From assembly GCF_019192735.1 (NCBI RefSeq), contig NZ_JAHTKP010000044.1, positions 1 to 62,357 of the forward strand: a stretch of 62,357 nt of DNA, given 5' to 3'. A program made the translations under genes and the position numbers. This DNA comes from Kitasatospora aureofaciens (lineage in GTDB: Bacteria > Actinomycetota > Actinomycetes > Streptomycetales > Streptomycetaceae). Below, piece after piece: positions 15,732 to 24,313 of the stretch (position 1 is its first letter; every line of letters starts with the position of its first letter). Below the pieces are notes generated by a model. The model had not been told where the DNA came from. It searched no databases and saw nothing but the letters and a program-made list of their open reading frames with translations.

Positions 15732-18134
15732 GTGTCCGACAACTTCGCCGTCGACCCGTGGCAGATCGCCGAACCCGGCCTCGACCTGACCGCGATGGCT
15801 CGCGCCGAATCCGTCTTCGCGCTCTCCAACGGGCACATCGGCCTGCGCGCCAACCTGGACGAGGGCGAGCCGCACGGCCTGCCCGGCACCTACCTCAACG
15901 GCGTCTTCGAACTGCGCCCGCTGCCGTACGGCGAGGGCGGTTACGGCTACCCCGAGTCCAGCCAGAGCGTCATCAACGTCACCAACGGCAAGATCATCCG
16001 GCTGCTGGTCGACGACGAGCCCTTCGACCTGCGCTACGGCGAACTCATCAGCCACAAACGGTGGTTGGACTTCCGCGACGGCCTGCTGCACCGCGAGGCC
16101 GAGTGGACCTCCCCGGCCGGGTGCACCATCCGGGTCCGCTCCACCCGGCTCGTCTCGCTCACTCAACGCGCCATCGCCGCCGTCGAGTACAGCGTCGAGG
16201 CGGTCGACGGCCCGGTCCGGATCGTGCTCCAGTCCGAACTCGTCGCCAACGAGCAGCTCCCCGGCGGCCCCGAGGGCGACCCGCGCGGCGCCGCCATGCT
16301 GGAGGCGCCGCTCCAGCCCGAGGCGCACCACGCCGACGGCACCAAGGCCGTCCTGGTGCACCGCACCCGCTACAGCGGCATCCGGGTCGCGGCCGGCATG
16401 GACCACGTCATCGAGGGTCCGGAGAAGCTCGACACCGTCGCCGAGGCCGGCGCCGACCAGTGCCGGATCAGCGTCACCACCGTCCTCGAACCCGGACAGC
16501 GGCTGCGGCTGGTCAAGTTCATGTCCTACGGCTGGTCCGCGACCCGCTCGCTGCCCGCCGTCCGGGACCAGGTCGAGGCCGCGCTGACCGCCGCCCGGTA
16601 CACCGGTTGGGACGGCCTCGTCGCCGAACAGGCCGACTACCTGCGGGAGTTCTGGGAGACCAACGACATCGAGATCGAGGGCGACGTCGAACTCCAGCAG
16701 GCCGTCCGGTTCGCCGTCTTCCACGTCCTCCAGGGCGGCGCCCGCAGCGAGGAACGCGCCATCCCCGCCAAGGGGTTGACCGGCCCCGGCTACGACGGCC
16801 ACAGCTTCTGGGACACCGAGGCCTTCGTCCTGCCGGTGCTCACCTACTGCCTGCCCGGCGCCGTCAAGCAGGCCCTGCGCTGGCGGCACACCACCCTCCC
16901 GCTCGCCCGCGACCGGGCCGCCCAACTCGGCCTGTCCGGCGCGGTGTTCCCCTGGCGGACGATCCGCGGCGAGGAGTGCTCCGGCTACTGGCCGGCCGGC
17001 ACCGCCGCCTTCCACATCGGCGCCGACATCGCCGCCGCCGTCGCCCGCTACGTCCGGGCCACCGCCGACATCGACTTCGAGCGCGAGTACGGGCTCGAAC
17101 TCCTCGTCGAGACCGCCCGGATGTGGCGCTCGCTCGGCCACCACGACGCCGCCGGCAAGTTCCGCATCGAGGGCGTCACCGGCCCCGACGAGTACAGCGC
17201 CGTCGCCGACAACAACGTCTTCACCAACCTCATGGCGCAGACGAACCTGCGCGCCGCCGCCGAGGCCGCCGGCCGCCACCCCCGCGAGGCCGCCGGCCTC
17301 GGCGTCGACACCGAGGAGACCGCCGCCTGGCGGGACGCCGCCGCCGCGATGTACATCCCGTACGACGAGAGCCTCGGCGTCCACCCGCAGGCCGACGGCT
17401 TCACCCACCACCAGGTCTGGGACTTCGAGCGCACCCCGCCCGAGAATTACCCGCTCCTGCTGCACTACCCGTACTTCGACCTGTACCGGAAGCAGGTCGT
17501 CAAGCAGGCCGACCTGGTGCTCGCCATGCAGGTCCGCGGCGACGCCTTCACCGACGAGCAGAAGGCCCGCAACTTCGCCTACTACGAGCGCCTCACCGTC
17601 CGCGACTCCTCGCTCTCCGCGTGCACCCAGGCGGTGATCGCCGCCGAGGTCGGCCAGCTCGACCTCGCGTACGACTACACCGCCGAAGCCGCCCTCATGG
17701 ACCTGCACGACCTCGGTGGCAACACCCGCGACGGCCTGCACATGGCCTCCCTCGCCGGGGCCTGCATCGCCCTGGTGGCCGGCTTCGGCGGGCTGCGGGA
17801 CCACGGCGAGACGCTGTCCTTCCGGCCCCGGCTGCCGGCCGGGCTGATGAAGCTCGGCTTCTCGCTGCTGGTCCGGGGCATGCTGCTCGGCGTCGAGATC
17901 ACCCACGAGGGCACGACGTACACGCTGCGCCGCGGCGAGGTGATCCACCTGCGGCACGACGGGGAGGGGGTGCAGGTCAAGGCCGGCGAACCGGTCACCC
18001 TGCCGACCACCGCCCCGCCCGCCCAGGAGCGCTGCACCCAGCCCCCCGGCCGCGAACCGGCCCGCCGCCAAGCCCAGGCCGGCCTGGCCACCGGCAAGGT
18101 GGGCCAGTCCCCGGACCACCTCGCGGCGGAGTAG
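15726..18134 (+). CDS. Glycoside hydrolase family 65 disaccharide phosphorylase
   Basis: The 802-residue protein has the GH65 layout: an N-terminal beta-sandwich (1-270), a linker, an (alpha/alpha)6 barrel (about 320-690) and a C-terminal beta-sheet domain. The catalytic acid region GVTGPDEYSAVADNN carries the expected glutamate, and FWDTEAFVLP and YWPAGTAAFHIGADI are typical barrel segments. GH65 enzymes phosphorolyse maltose, trehalose or kojibiose with inversion to beta-glucose-1-phosphate. The acceptor specificity cannot be read here. The preceding pgmB handles that product. The start ATG lies in an ATGA overlap with the upstream short ORF. A rho-independent terminator follows. Confidence 0.93.
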   Translation: MSVSDNFAVDPWQIAEPGLDLTAMARAESVFALSNGHIGLRANLDEGEPHGLPGTYLNGVFELRPLPYGEGGYGYPESSQSVINVTNGKIIRLLVDDEPFDLRYGELISHKRWLDFRDGLLHREAEWTSPAGCTIRVRSTRLVSLTQRAIAAVEYSVEAVDGPVRIVLQSELVANEQLPGGPEGDPRGAAMLEAPLQPEAHHADGTKAVLVHRTRYSGIRVAAGMDHVIEGPEKLDTVAEAGADQCRISVTTVLEPGQRLRLVKFMSYGWSATRSLPAVRDQVEAALTAARYTGWDGLVAEQADYLREFWETNDIEIEGDVELQQAVRFAVFHVLQGGARSEERAIPAKGLTGPGYDGHSFWDTEAFVLPVLTYCLPGAVKQALRWRHTTLPLARDRAAQLGLSGAVFPWRTIRGEECSGYWPAGTAAFHIGADIAAAVARYVRATADIDFEREYGLELLVETARMWRSLGHHDAAGKFRIEGVTGPDEYSAVADNNVFTNLMAQTNLRAAAEAAGRHPREAAGLGVDTEETAAWRDAAAAMYIPYDESLGVHPQADGFTHHQVWDFERTPPENYPLLLHYPYFDLYRKQVVKQADLVLAMQVRGDAFTDEQKARNFAYYERLTVRDSSLSACTQAVIAAEVGQLDLAYDYTAEAALMDLHDLGGNTRDGLHMASLAGACIALVAGFGGLRDHGETLSFRPRLPAGLMKLGFSLLVRGMLLGVEITHEGTTYTLRRGEVIHLRHDGEGVQVKAGEPVTLPTTAPPAQERCTQPPGREPARRQAQAGLATGKVGQSPDHLAAE

Positions 18135-18141
18135 CCCGCCC

Positions 18142-18181
18142 GGGCCCGCCCCCGGTCCTGGTGGGCGGGCCCGGCCTTTTT
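18142..18181 (+). terminator. Rho-independent terminator of the pgmB-GH65 operon
   Basis: GGGCCCGCCC (18142-18151) and GGGCGGGCCC (18163-18172) form a 10-bp stem followed by GGCC and a run of T residues, starting eight bases after the stop. Confidence 0.88.
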
Positions 18182-18290
18182 GGCGGCCCCCGCCCCTCAC
18201 CCGTTCGGCCCGCCCCGCCGTGCGGGGCGGGCCTTCGCGCCGGAGGGTGCAGGTGTCCTGTGGCAGCCGGTGGCCGATGGAGGAGCACCC

Positions 18291-20024
18291 GTGGCGAGCG
18301 TGGCCGAACAGATGGTGGAGGTGCTCCGGCAGGCCGGGGTGGAGCGGGTCTACGGCGTGGTCGGCGACAGCCTCAACCCCGTCGTCGACGCCATCCGCCG
18401 GGCGGAGGGCATCAGCTGGGTGCACGTCCGCAACGAGGAGGCCGGTGCCTTCGCCGCCGCCGCCGAGGCCGAGCTCAGCGGTCGCCTCGCCGTCTGCGCC
18501 GGCTCCTGCGGCCCCGGCAACACTCACCTGATCCAGGGCCTCTACGACGCCCAGCGCAGCGGCCTGCCCGTCCTCGCGCTCGCCTCCCACATCCCGTCCG
18601 GGCAGATCGGCACCGGCTTCTTCCAGGAGACCCACCCCGAGCGGGTGTTCACCGACTGCAGCAGCTGGTGCGAGATGCTCTCCACCCCCGCCCAGCTGCC
18701 CCGGCTGCTCCGGATCGCCATCCAGCACGCGCTCGGCGCCCGCGGCGTCTCCGTGCTGGCCTTCCCCGGCGACGTCGCCGCGCTGCCCGCCGCCGGCCCC
18801 ACCGGCACCGGCGGCTTCCTCACCGAGCAGGCCGTCGCCGCGCCGCCCTGGTCCCAGGTGCAGGCCCTCGCCGAGGCGCTCAACGCGGCCCGCCGGGTGG
18901 CCCTGTTCTGCGGCGCGGGCGTCCGCGACGCGCACGCCGAGGTGCTGGCCGTCGCGGAGGCGCTGCACGCGCCGGTCGGGCACTCGCTGCGCGGCAAGGA
19001 GTGGATCCAGCACGACAACCCGTACGACGTCGGCATGAGCGGCCTGCTGGGCTACGGCGCCTGCCACGAGGCCCTGCACTCCGCCGACCTGGTGCTGCTG
19101 CTCGGCACCGACTTCCCGTACGACTCCTTCCTCCCGCAGGCCCACACCGTCCAGGTGGACCACGACGCCACCCGGCTCGGCCGCCGGACCGTCCTCGACC
19201 TGGCCGTCCACGGCGACGTCGCCGCCACCCTGCGGGCCGTCCTGCCGCTGCTGGAGCAGAAGACCGACCGCGGGTTCCTCGACGAGATGCTGCGCAAGCA
19301 CTGCAAGGCCCTGGAGGGCGTCGTCAGCGCCTACACCCGGGACATCGAGAAGCACCTGCCGATCCACCCCGAGTACGTCGCCTCGGTGCTCGACGAGGTC
19401 GCCGCCGACGACGCCGTGTTCACCGTGGACACCGGCATGAACAACGTCTGGGCCGCCCGCTACCTCCAGCCGAACGGCCGCCGCCGGGTCATCGGCTCCT
19501 TCCTGCACGGCTCGATGGCCAACGCCCTCCCGCACGCCATCGGCGCCCAACTCGCCTGCCCCGGACGGCAGGTGATCGCGATGGCGGGCGACGGCGGGAT
19601 CGGCATGCTGCTCGGCGAACTGCTCACCGTCGCCAAGCACCGGCTGCCGGTGAAGACCGTGGTCTTCAACAACGGTGCGCTCGGCATGATCAAGCTGGAG
19701 ATGCTGGTCTCCGGCTACCCCGAGTCGGAGATCGACAACGGCGACGTGGACTACGCCGGGATCGCGCGGGCCATGGGCATCCCGGCCAAGCGGGTCGCCG
19801 AGCCGGGGCGGGTCGGGGAGGTGCTGGCCGAGGCGCTGGAACGGCCGGGCCCCGCGCTGGTGGACGTCGTCACCGACCCGAACGCGCTGTCCATCCCGCC
19901 GTACATCACCGCCGCCCAGCTGAAGGGCTTCGCGCTGGCCGCCGGGCGGACGGTCCTCTCGGGCGGGGTCGGCCGGATGATCGACCTGGCGCGGAGCAAC
20001 CTGCGCAACATCCCGCGACCATGA
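18291..20024 (+). CDS. poxB: Thiamine-diphosphate enzyme, pyruvate dehydrogenase (quinone)-like
   Basis: GTG 18291, with GGAGGAG just upstream, gives 577 aa, matching the length of PoxB. The PYR domain opens EVLRQAGVERVYGVVGDSLN and carries the catalytic glutamate in NEEAGAFAAAAEAELSG. The central FAD/Rossmann-like domain includes CGAGV. The PP domain has MAGDGGIGM ... FNNGALGM, the GDG-NN metal/ThDP motif. PoxB decarboxylates pyruvate to acetate and CO2 at the membrane, passing electrons to quinone. Acetolactate synthase is excluded by the overall PoxB-like segments, though substrate is inferred. Downstream is a palindrome and an XRE-cupin regulator gene. Confidence 0.88.
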   Translation: MASVAEQMVEVLRQAGVERVYGVVGDSLNPVVDAIRRAEGISWVHVRNEEAGAFAAAAEAELSGRLAVCAGSCGPGNTHLIQGLYDAQRSGLPVLALASHIPSGQIGTGFFQETHPERVFTDCSSWCEMLSTPAQLPRLLRIAIQHALGARGVSVLAFPGDVAALPAAGPTGTGGFLTEQAVAAPPWSQVQALAEALNAARRVALFCGAGVRDAHAEVLAVAEALHAPVGHSLRGKEWIQHDNPYDVGMSGLLGYGACHEALHSADLVLLLGTDFPYDSFLPQAHTVQVDHDATRLGRRTVLDLAVHGDVAATLRAVLPLLEQKTDRGFLDEMLRKHCKALEGVVSAYTRDIEKHLPIHPEYVASVLDEVAADDAVFTVDTGMNNVWAARYLQPNGRRRVIGSFLHGSMANALPHAIGAQLACPGRQVIAMAGDGGIGMLLGELLTVAKHRLPVKTVVFNNGALGMIKLEMLVSGYPESEIDNGDVDYAGIARAMGIPAKRVAEPGRVGEVLAEALERPGPALVDVVTDPNALSIPPYITAAQLKGFALAAGRTVLSGGVGRMIDLARSNLRNIPRP

Positions 20025-20031
20025 GTCCGTT

Positions 20032-20046
20032 TTGCCTCTGAGGCAA
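20032..20046. promoter_or_regulatory. 15-bp palindrome, candidate operator of the XRE-cupin regulator
   Basis: TTGCCTC-T-GAGGCAA is a perfect palindrome around a central T, eight bases after the poxB stop and 41 before the regulator ATG. It is the only strong symmetric site in the gap, so self-regulation by the next gene's product is plausible. It could also affect poxB mRNA ends. Confidence 0.5.
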
Positions 20047-20086
20047 TGTCCTTGCCCGCGCGGCAGGTGAGGTGTCCACTGGTCAC

Positions 20087-20719
20087 ATGACCACCAGCGC
20101 TACCGGTCCCGCCACCGGCGACCAGCTCGACGATCAGGAGGTCGCCGGCCTCGCCGCCCGCCTCCGCGAGCACCGCCTCAGCAGCCGCCTCACCCTGGAG
20201 GTGGCAGCCGCCCGGATCGGACTCTCCCCAGCCTATCTGTCCCGGCTGGAGACCGGCCGCCGTCAGCCCTCCCTCCCTGTCCTGCTCGGCCTCGCCCGCG
20301 CCTACGGCACCTCCGTCTCCGGCCTGCTCGGCGAGACCATGGCCGAACCCGACCCGGTGGTCCGCGGCGGCGCCATCGAACCCGGCCGGGCCGGCGGCTG
20401 GGGCTACCGCCGCGCCGGCGCCCCCGGCCGGGCCATGCAGGCCCTGCGCGTCCACGTCCCCCCGGGCGTCCAGGACGCGGTCGTCCGGGTCCACCCGGGC
20501 GAGGAGTGGCTGTACGTCCTCCAGGGCCGGCTCAGGCTGACCCTCGGCGACCGCGGTCACCACCTCGACCCCGGCGACTCCGCCCACTTCGACTCGCTCA
20601 CCCCGCACTGCATCGCCGCCGACTCGGCGGACGGCGTCGAACTGCTCTTCGTCCACACCCTGCTGCAGAGCCCCGGAGGCGAACTCTGCCTCGGCGGCGG
20701 CCCTGCCGCACCGCACTGA
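20087..20719 (+). CDS. XRE-family regulator with C-terminal cupin domain
   Basis: The gene encodes 210 aa from ATG 20087; a GTG at 20072 is an alternative with a closer AGGTGAG. The helix-turn-helix (about 20-75) contains LTLEVAAARIGLSPAYLSRL and the hallmark ETGRRQPSLP. The cupin (about 120-195) contains HPGEEWLYVLQGRLRLTLG and DPGDSAHFD. HTH_3-cupin regulators sense small molecules and often control amine or acid catabolism or export. The effector is unknown. It overlaps closely (10 bases) with a small membrane protein gene, so the two are probably one unit. A palindrome upstream may be its operator. Confidence 0.9.
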   Translation: MTTSATGPATGDQLDDQEVAGLAARLREHRLSSRLTLEVAAARIGLSPAYLSRLETGRRQPSLPVLLGLARAYGTSVSGLLGETMAEPDPVVRGGAIEPGRAGGWGYRRAGAPGRAMQALRVHVPPGVQDAVVRVHPGEEWLYVLQGRLRLTLGDRGHHLDPGDSAHFDSLTPHCIAADSADGVELLFVHTLLQSPGGELCLGGGPAAPH

Positions 20720-20729
20720 GGAGATTCCC

Positions 20730-20897
20730 ATGGCCGATCCCACCACCACCTCGACCCCGGCCGCGCCCAAGACCGTCGACGCGGGCAAGTGGGCCGACCG
20801 CCGCGTCGGCATCCGCCTGGTCATCTACACCGCCGGCATCCACGCCTTCGCCGGGTTCATCATGCTTCTGTTCGAACTGGGCGGCCGCAACAGGTAG
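20730..20897 (+). CDS. Small membrane protein downstream of XRE-cupin regulator (DUF6126-like)
   Basis: This 55-aa gene has a GAGGAG ribosome site eight bases before ATG 20730. The peptide has a Thr/Pro-rich head, the segment KWADRRVGIRLVIYTAG and one membrane helix (about 31-50, ending FIMLLFEL). I recall this as a conserved companion (DUF6126) of XRE-cupin regulators in Streptomyces; the number is from memory. Its close spacing with the regulator suggests joint translation and perhaps a membrane-side sensing or anchoring function, which is inference. Confidence 0.75.
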   Translation: MADPTTTSTPAAPKTVDAGKWADRRVGIRLVIYTAGIHAFAGFIMLLFELGGRNR

Positions 20898-20911
20898 TTC
20901 AGCGGCTCCCC

Positions 20912-20958
20912 CTTCACCCCTCCCGCTCTCACCCCTCCCGTTCTCACCCCTCGCGCAG
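20912..20958. repeat. 15-bp tandem repeat spanning the MocR stop codon
   Basis: TCACCCCTCCCG recurs at 20914, 20929 and, as TCACCCCTCGCG, at 20944, a strict 15-bp period. The third copy contains the stop codon of the convergent regulator gene. Confidence 0.75.
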
Positions 20959-22371
20959 CAGCTCGCAGAGCGCCTCCAGCGCCGCCGGGAACACGTGCTC
21001 CGGCGGGGTGCCGTAGCCGATGACGAGGGATGGCGGCAGGTCCTCCATACCGGCGGCGTCCTCCGCGCGGTGCCAGGTGAGACCGTTGAGAGAGAGCCCG
21101 GCGGCTGCGGCGCGGGTGAGGAGGCCGGCCTCGGGGGTGGAGCCGGGCGGCAGCCGGAGGACGGCGTGCAGGCCGGCCGCGATGCCGGTGACGCGGACGT
21201 GCGGGGCGTGTTCGGCGAGGGCGGCGACCAGCCGGTCCCGGCGGCGCCGGTAGTGCAGGCGGCAGCGGCGGACGTGCCGGTCGTACGTGCCGGAGGTGAT
21301 CAGTTCGGCGAGCGTCAGCTGGTCGAGCACCGGCGACATGGTGTCGGCCAGCTGCTTCAGCCGCGCGACCGGTTCGACCAGCGCGTCCGGCAGGGCGAGC
21401 CACGCCAGCCGCAGCCCCGGCGCGAGGCTCTTGGCGGCCGTCCCGGCGTACACCACCCGCTCCGGGTCGAGCGCCTGCATCGCGCCGAGCGGCTGCCGGT
21501 CGTAGCGGAACTCGCCGTCGTAGTCGTCCTCGATGACGTACCCGTCGTGCTCGCGCGCCCACCGCACCGCGGCCGCCCGCCGCTCCGGGGCCAGCGGTAC
21601 CCCGGTGGGGAACTGGTGGGCGGGGGTGAGCAGGACGGCGCCGGGGCGGTCGTCCAGCCGGTCGACTTGGGCGCCGGCCTCGTCGAGCGGGAGCGGCACG
21701 GTGGCGAGCCCGGCGGCGCGGGCGACGGCGAGCTGCGGCGGCAGCCCGTACGCCTCGACGGCGAGTTCGCGCGCCCCGCGTTCGCGGAGGGCGGCGCAGA
21801 GCAGGCCGAGCCCCTGGGTGACGCCGTTGCAGATGAGCAGGTGGTCGGGGTCGGTGCGGACGCCGCGGACGCGCGCCAGATAGTGGGTGAGAGCCTGCCG
21901 CAGTTCGATCCGTCCGAGCGGGGTGCCGTACCCGAACACATCGTGCGGCGCGGTGGCGAGGGCCCGGCGGGCGGCGGCGAGCCAGGCGGTGCGGGGGAAG
22001 AGCGAGAGGTCGGGCCGCCCGGACATCAGGTCGTACCGGGCGGCCCGCCCCTCCGGTGCCGGCCGGGCGGCCCGTCGGCCGGCGGACGGCGCGGCCCGCT
22101 CGGCGACGGTGGTGCCGGAGCCCTGCCGGGAGGTGAGCCAGCCTTCGGCGGTGAGCTGCCCGTACGCCTCGACGACGGTGTTGCGGGCGATCCCGAGGTC
22201 CTCGCCGAGGGCCCGGGAGGACGGCAGCCGGGTGCCGGGTGCGAGCCGCCCGTCCTGGACCGCCTCGCGCAGCGCGTCCTCCAGGGCCGCCCGCAGCCCG
22301 GCCCCGGCGGCGCGCCGCTCGGTGAGGTCGAGGTGCAGGTCGCCGCCGAAGGTGGTCCAGGAGGTGCTCAT
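20944..22371 (-). CDS. MocR/PdxR-type GntR regulator with aminotransferase domain
   Basis: ATG 22371 gives 475 aa. A winged helix of the GntR family (about 20-85, with LPSSRALGEDLGIARNTVVEAYGQL) is joined by a linker to a class-I aminotransferase-fold domain (about 115-475). The PLP lysine is in AGTAAKSLAPG (near 314), and EDDYDGEFRYDRQP and the FGYGTPLG segment match MocR proteins. Such regulators bind PLP or its amino-acid adducts and control B6, GABA or taurine genes. The target here is unknown. The -10-like GATAAT lies seven bases before the ATG, so the message appears leaderless. The sigma factor gene at 22525 is divergent. Confidence 0.92.
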   Translation of the reverse strand: MSTSWTTFGGDLHLDLTERRAAGAGLRAALEDALREAVQDGRLAPGTRLPSSRALGEDLGIARNTVVEAYGQLTAEGWLTSRQGSGTTVAERAAPSAGRRAARPAPEGRAARYDLMSGRPDLSLFPRTAWLAAARRALATAPHDVFGYGTPLGRIELRQALTHYLARVRGVRTDPDHLLICNGVTQGLGLLCAALRERGARELAVEAYGLPPQLAVARAAGLATVPLPLDEAGAQVDRLDDRPGAVLLTPAHQFPTGVPLAPERRAAAVRWAREHDGYVIEDDYDGEFRYDRQPLGAMQALDPERVVYAGTAAKSLAPGLRLAWLALPDALVEPVARLKQLADTMSPVLDQLTLAELITSGTYDRHVRRCRLHYRRRRDRLVAALAEHAPHVRVTGIAAGLHAVLRLPPGSTPEAGLLTRAAAAGLSLNGLTWHRAEDAAGMEDLPPSLVIGYGTPPEHVFPAALEALCELLREG

Positions 22372-22374
22372 CAC

Positions 22375-22387
22375 CGGGATTATCCCG
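22375..22387 (-). promoter_or_regulatory. Leaderless promoter core and palindrome of the MocR gene
   Basis: CGGGAT-T-ATCCCG is a 13-bp palindrome that on the minus strand contains GATAAT (22384-22379), exactly seven bases before ATG 22371. A bound repressor would therefore block the -10 region. Autoregulation is inferred. Confidence 0.5.
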
Positions 22388-22524
22388 TGACGTCCCCGCG
22401 AGGGTTCAGCCCTGCTGCGCCAGGCGGGGCTGGTGGCGGTGCATCGCGGCCAGGACCTCTTCCTCCTTGTGATCCGTTAGCGTCCGTCATTGAACCGACG
22501 GATCCCGACGCGAGGATGTGACAG

Positions 22525-23409
22525 GTGAACGGGGAGATGTTTTTGGCCGAGCGCTTCGAGGCGGAGCGGCCCCAACTGCGCTCGGTGGCCTACCGGATGC
22601 TGGGCTCGGTCGTCGAGGCCGAGGACGCCGTCCAGGAGGCCTGGCTGAAGCTGAGCCGCAGCGACGTGAGCGACGTGAAGAACCTCGGCGCCTGGCTGAC
22701 CACGGTCGTCGGCCGGGTCTGCCTGGACCAGCTGCGCTCGCGCGCCTCGCGCCGCGAGGACCCGTTGCCCGAGCACGAGGGGCTGGTCCGGCTGCCGGAC
22801 CCGGTCGTCGGCGGGCCGGCCTCGATCGACCCGGAGCGGGAGGTCCTGATCGCGGACTCGGTCGGCATCGCGCTCATGGTGATCCTGGAGACCCTCTCCC
22901 CGGCCGAGCGGCTGGCCTTCGTCCTGCACGACATGTTCGACGTGCCCTTCGACGAGATCGCGCCCGTCCTCGGCCGCACCTCGGCCTCCACCCGCCAGCT
23001 GGCCAGCCGCGCCCGTCGCCGCGTCCAGGGCGCCACCCCGGCCGCGGACACCGACCTGGCCCGCAAGAAGCAGGTGGTGGAGGCCTTCCTGACCGCCGCG
23101 CGCGGGGGCGACTTCGACGCGCTGCTCACCGTCCTCGACCCCGAGGTGGTGGCCCGCTCGGACGGCGGCACGCTGGTGCCGAGCGTCCTGCGGCGCGGTG
23201 CGGCCGACGTCGCGTCCCAGGCGATCACCTTCGCCCGGTTCGCCGCCGACGCCCGCTTGGTGCTGGTCAACGGCTCGCCCGGGGTGGTCTCGTTCGCCGA
23301 GGGGCGCCCGCTGTCGGTCATGTCGTTCACGATCCGGGACGGCCGCATCACCGGCCTGGACATCCTCACCGACCCGGCCCGGCTGGCGGCGCTCGGCCTG
23401 GCCGGCTGA
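22525..23409 (+). CDS. ECF41/SigJ-type RNA polymerase sigma factor with SnoaL-like tail
   Basis: GTG 22525 gives 294 aa, with GAGG nine bases upstream. Region 2 (about 10-75: RSVAYRMLGSVVEAEDAVQEAWLKL) and region 4 (about 105-160: LSPAERLAFVLHDMFDVPFDEIA) are followed by a SnoaL-like domain (about 180-290) that carries RSDGGT, the DGGG-like motif of ECF41 factors, where the fused tail regulates sigma activity in place of an anti-sigma partner. It is divergent from the MocR gene and is followed by a hairpin terminator. Targets are not evident; ECF41 factors usually recognise their own and a neighbouring promoter. Confidence 0.92.
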   Translation: MNGEMFLAERFEAERPQLRSVAYRMLGSVVEAEDAVQEAWLKLSRSDVSDVKNLGAWLTTVVGRVCLDQLRSRASRREDPLPEHEGLVRLPDPVVGGPASIDPEREVLIADSVGIALMVILETLSPAERLAFVLHDMFDVPFDEIAPVLGRTSASTRQLASRARRRVQGATPAADTDLARKKQVVEAFLTAARGGDFDALLTVLDPEVVARSDGGTLVPSVLRRGAADVASQAITFARFAADARLVLVNGSPGVVSFAEGRPLSVMSFTIRDGRITGLDILTDPARLAALGLAG

Positions 23410-23415
23410 CCGGCC

Positions 23416-23451
23416 CCGGGGACCGGCCGGTTCGCGCCGGCCGGCCCCCGG
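23416..23451 (+). terminator. Hairpin terminator after the sigma factor
   Basis: CCGGGG-A-CCGGCCGG and CCGGCCGG-C-CCCCGG pair around the loop TTCGCG, starting six bases after the stop. Confidence 0.75.
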
Positions 23452-23518
23452 CCAGTGGTGTGCCGCAGCGCTGTTGGCGTCCCGATGCTCTGTCACATCC
23501 TCGCGCTACGGTGCACCC

Positions 23519-24208
23519 ATGGCGAACTTTGTACTCGTGGCAGGCGCGTGGCTCGGCGCGTGGGCGTGGGACGAGGTGGCGGCGGAGCTGCGGGCCGCCG
23601 GGCACCAGGCCTACCCGCTGACGCTGTCCGGGCTGGCGGAGCGGCGAGGCGTGCCGGCCGGGCAGCGGACGCACGTCGAGGACGTCGTGGGCGAGGTGGA
23701 GCGCCTCGGCCTGCGGGACGTCGTGCTGGTCGGGCACAGCTACTCGGGCATCCCGGTGGGCCAGGCCGCCGAGCTGATCGGTGACCGGCTGGCCCGGGTG
23801 GTGTTCGTGGACGCCAACGTGCCGCAGGACGGCGTGTCCTTCGTCTCGGAGGCCGGGAACGGGCAGGAGGTGGCGGTGGCGATCGCGACGAACGACGGCT
23901 TCTGGCCGCCGCTCACCGCACCGGACTTCGCCGACCAGGGGCTCACCGACGAGCAGATCGCCCGCATCGTCGCCGGCTCGACGCCGCACCCGGGCGCCTC
24001 GCTGACCGAACCGGCCGTGCTGACCGGTGCGATGGCCGATCTGCCGGCGACGTACGTCAAGTGCCTGCTGGACTGGCCGGAGCCGTTCGGCCACGTCGTC
24101 GGGCTGCTGGAGAGCGAGCACTGGCGGCTGGCCGAACTGGACACCGGGCACTGGCCGATGTTCTCCGCGCCGCGCGAACTCGCCCGGCTCCTCGCGGCGG
24201 AGGTGTGA
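23519..24208 (+). CDS. Alpha/beta hydrolase (esterase-like)
   Basis: ATG 23519 gives 229 aa. The start MANFVLVAGAWLGAWAWDEV carries the oxyanion segment G-A-W-L-G-A-W. The nucleophile elbow is GHSYSGIPVGQ, and the late histidine is in LDTGHWPMFSAP. This pattern matches the salicylate/pyrethroid-type esterase group of small alpha/beta hydrolases. Substrate unknown. It faces the uppP gene across a 21-bp repeat array. Confidence 0.87.
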   Translation: MANFVLVAGAWLGAWAWDEVAAELRAAGHQAYPLTLSGLAERRGVPAGQRTHVEDVVGEVERLGLRDVVLVGHSYSGIPVGQAAELIGDRLARVVFVDANVPQDGVSFVSEAGNGQEVAVAIATNDGFWPPLTAPDFADQGLTDEQIARIVAGSTPHPGASLTEPAVLTGAMADLPATYVKCLLDWPEPFGHVVGLLESEHWRLAELDTGHWPMFSAPRELARLLAAEV

Positions 24209-24313
24209 GCGGAGCAGCTCACATCGTGAGCCGAGCGGCCCGGATCGTGCGCGGAGCGGCCCGGATCGTGCGCGGAGCGGCCCGGATCGTGCGCGGAGCG
24301 GCTCAGATCGACA
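24209..24313. repeat. 21-bp tandem repeat array (five units) between convergent genes
   Basis: The unit GCGGAGCGGCCCGGATCGTGC occurs perfectly at 24251 and 24272, with degenerate copies at 24209, 24230 and 24293, all in strict 21-bp phase. The array starts right after the hydrolase stop and runs over the stop codon of uppP at 24303-24305. Each unit keeps reading frames open on both strands. It has the form of a variable-number repeat, with no spacer units. Confidence 0.85.

Noticed and set aside
14811..19640. Very long minus-strand open frame (about 1600 codons) opposite pgmB, GH65 and poxB
   Set aside because: It is the reverse frame of well-supported genes. Composition is Gly/Val/Gln/Arg-repeat-like with no domains, an effect of high GC.
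24209..24313. CRISPR array
   Set aside because: Units are contiguous with no spacers, and no cas gene is near.
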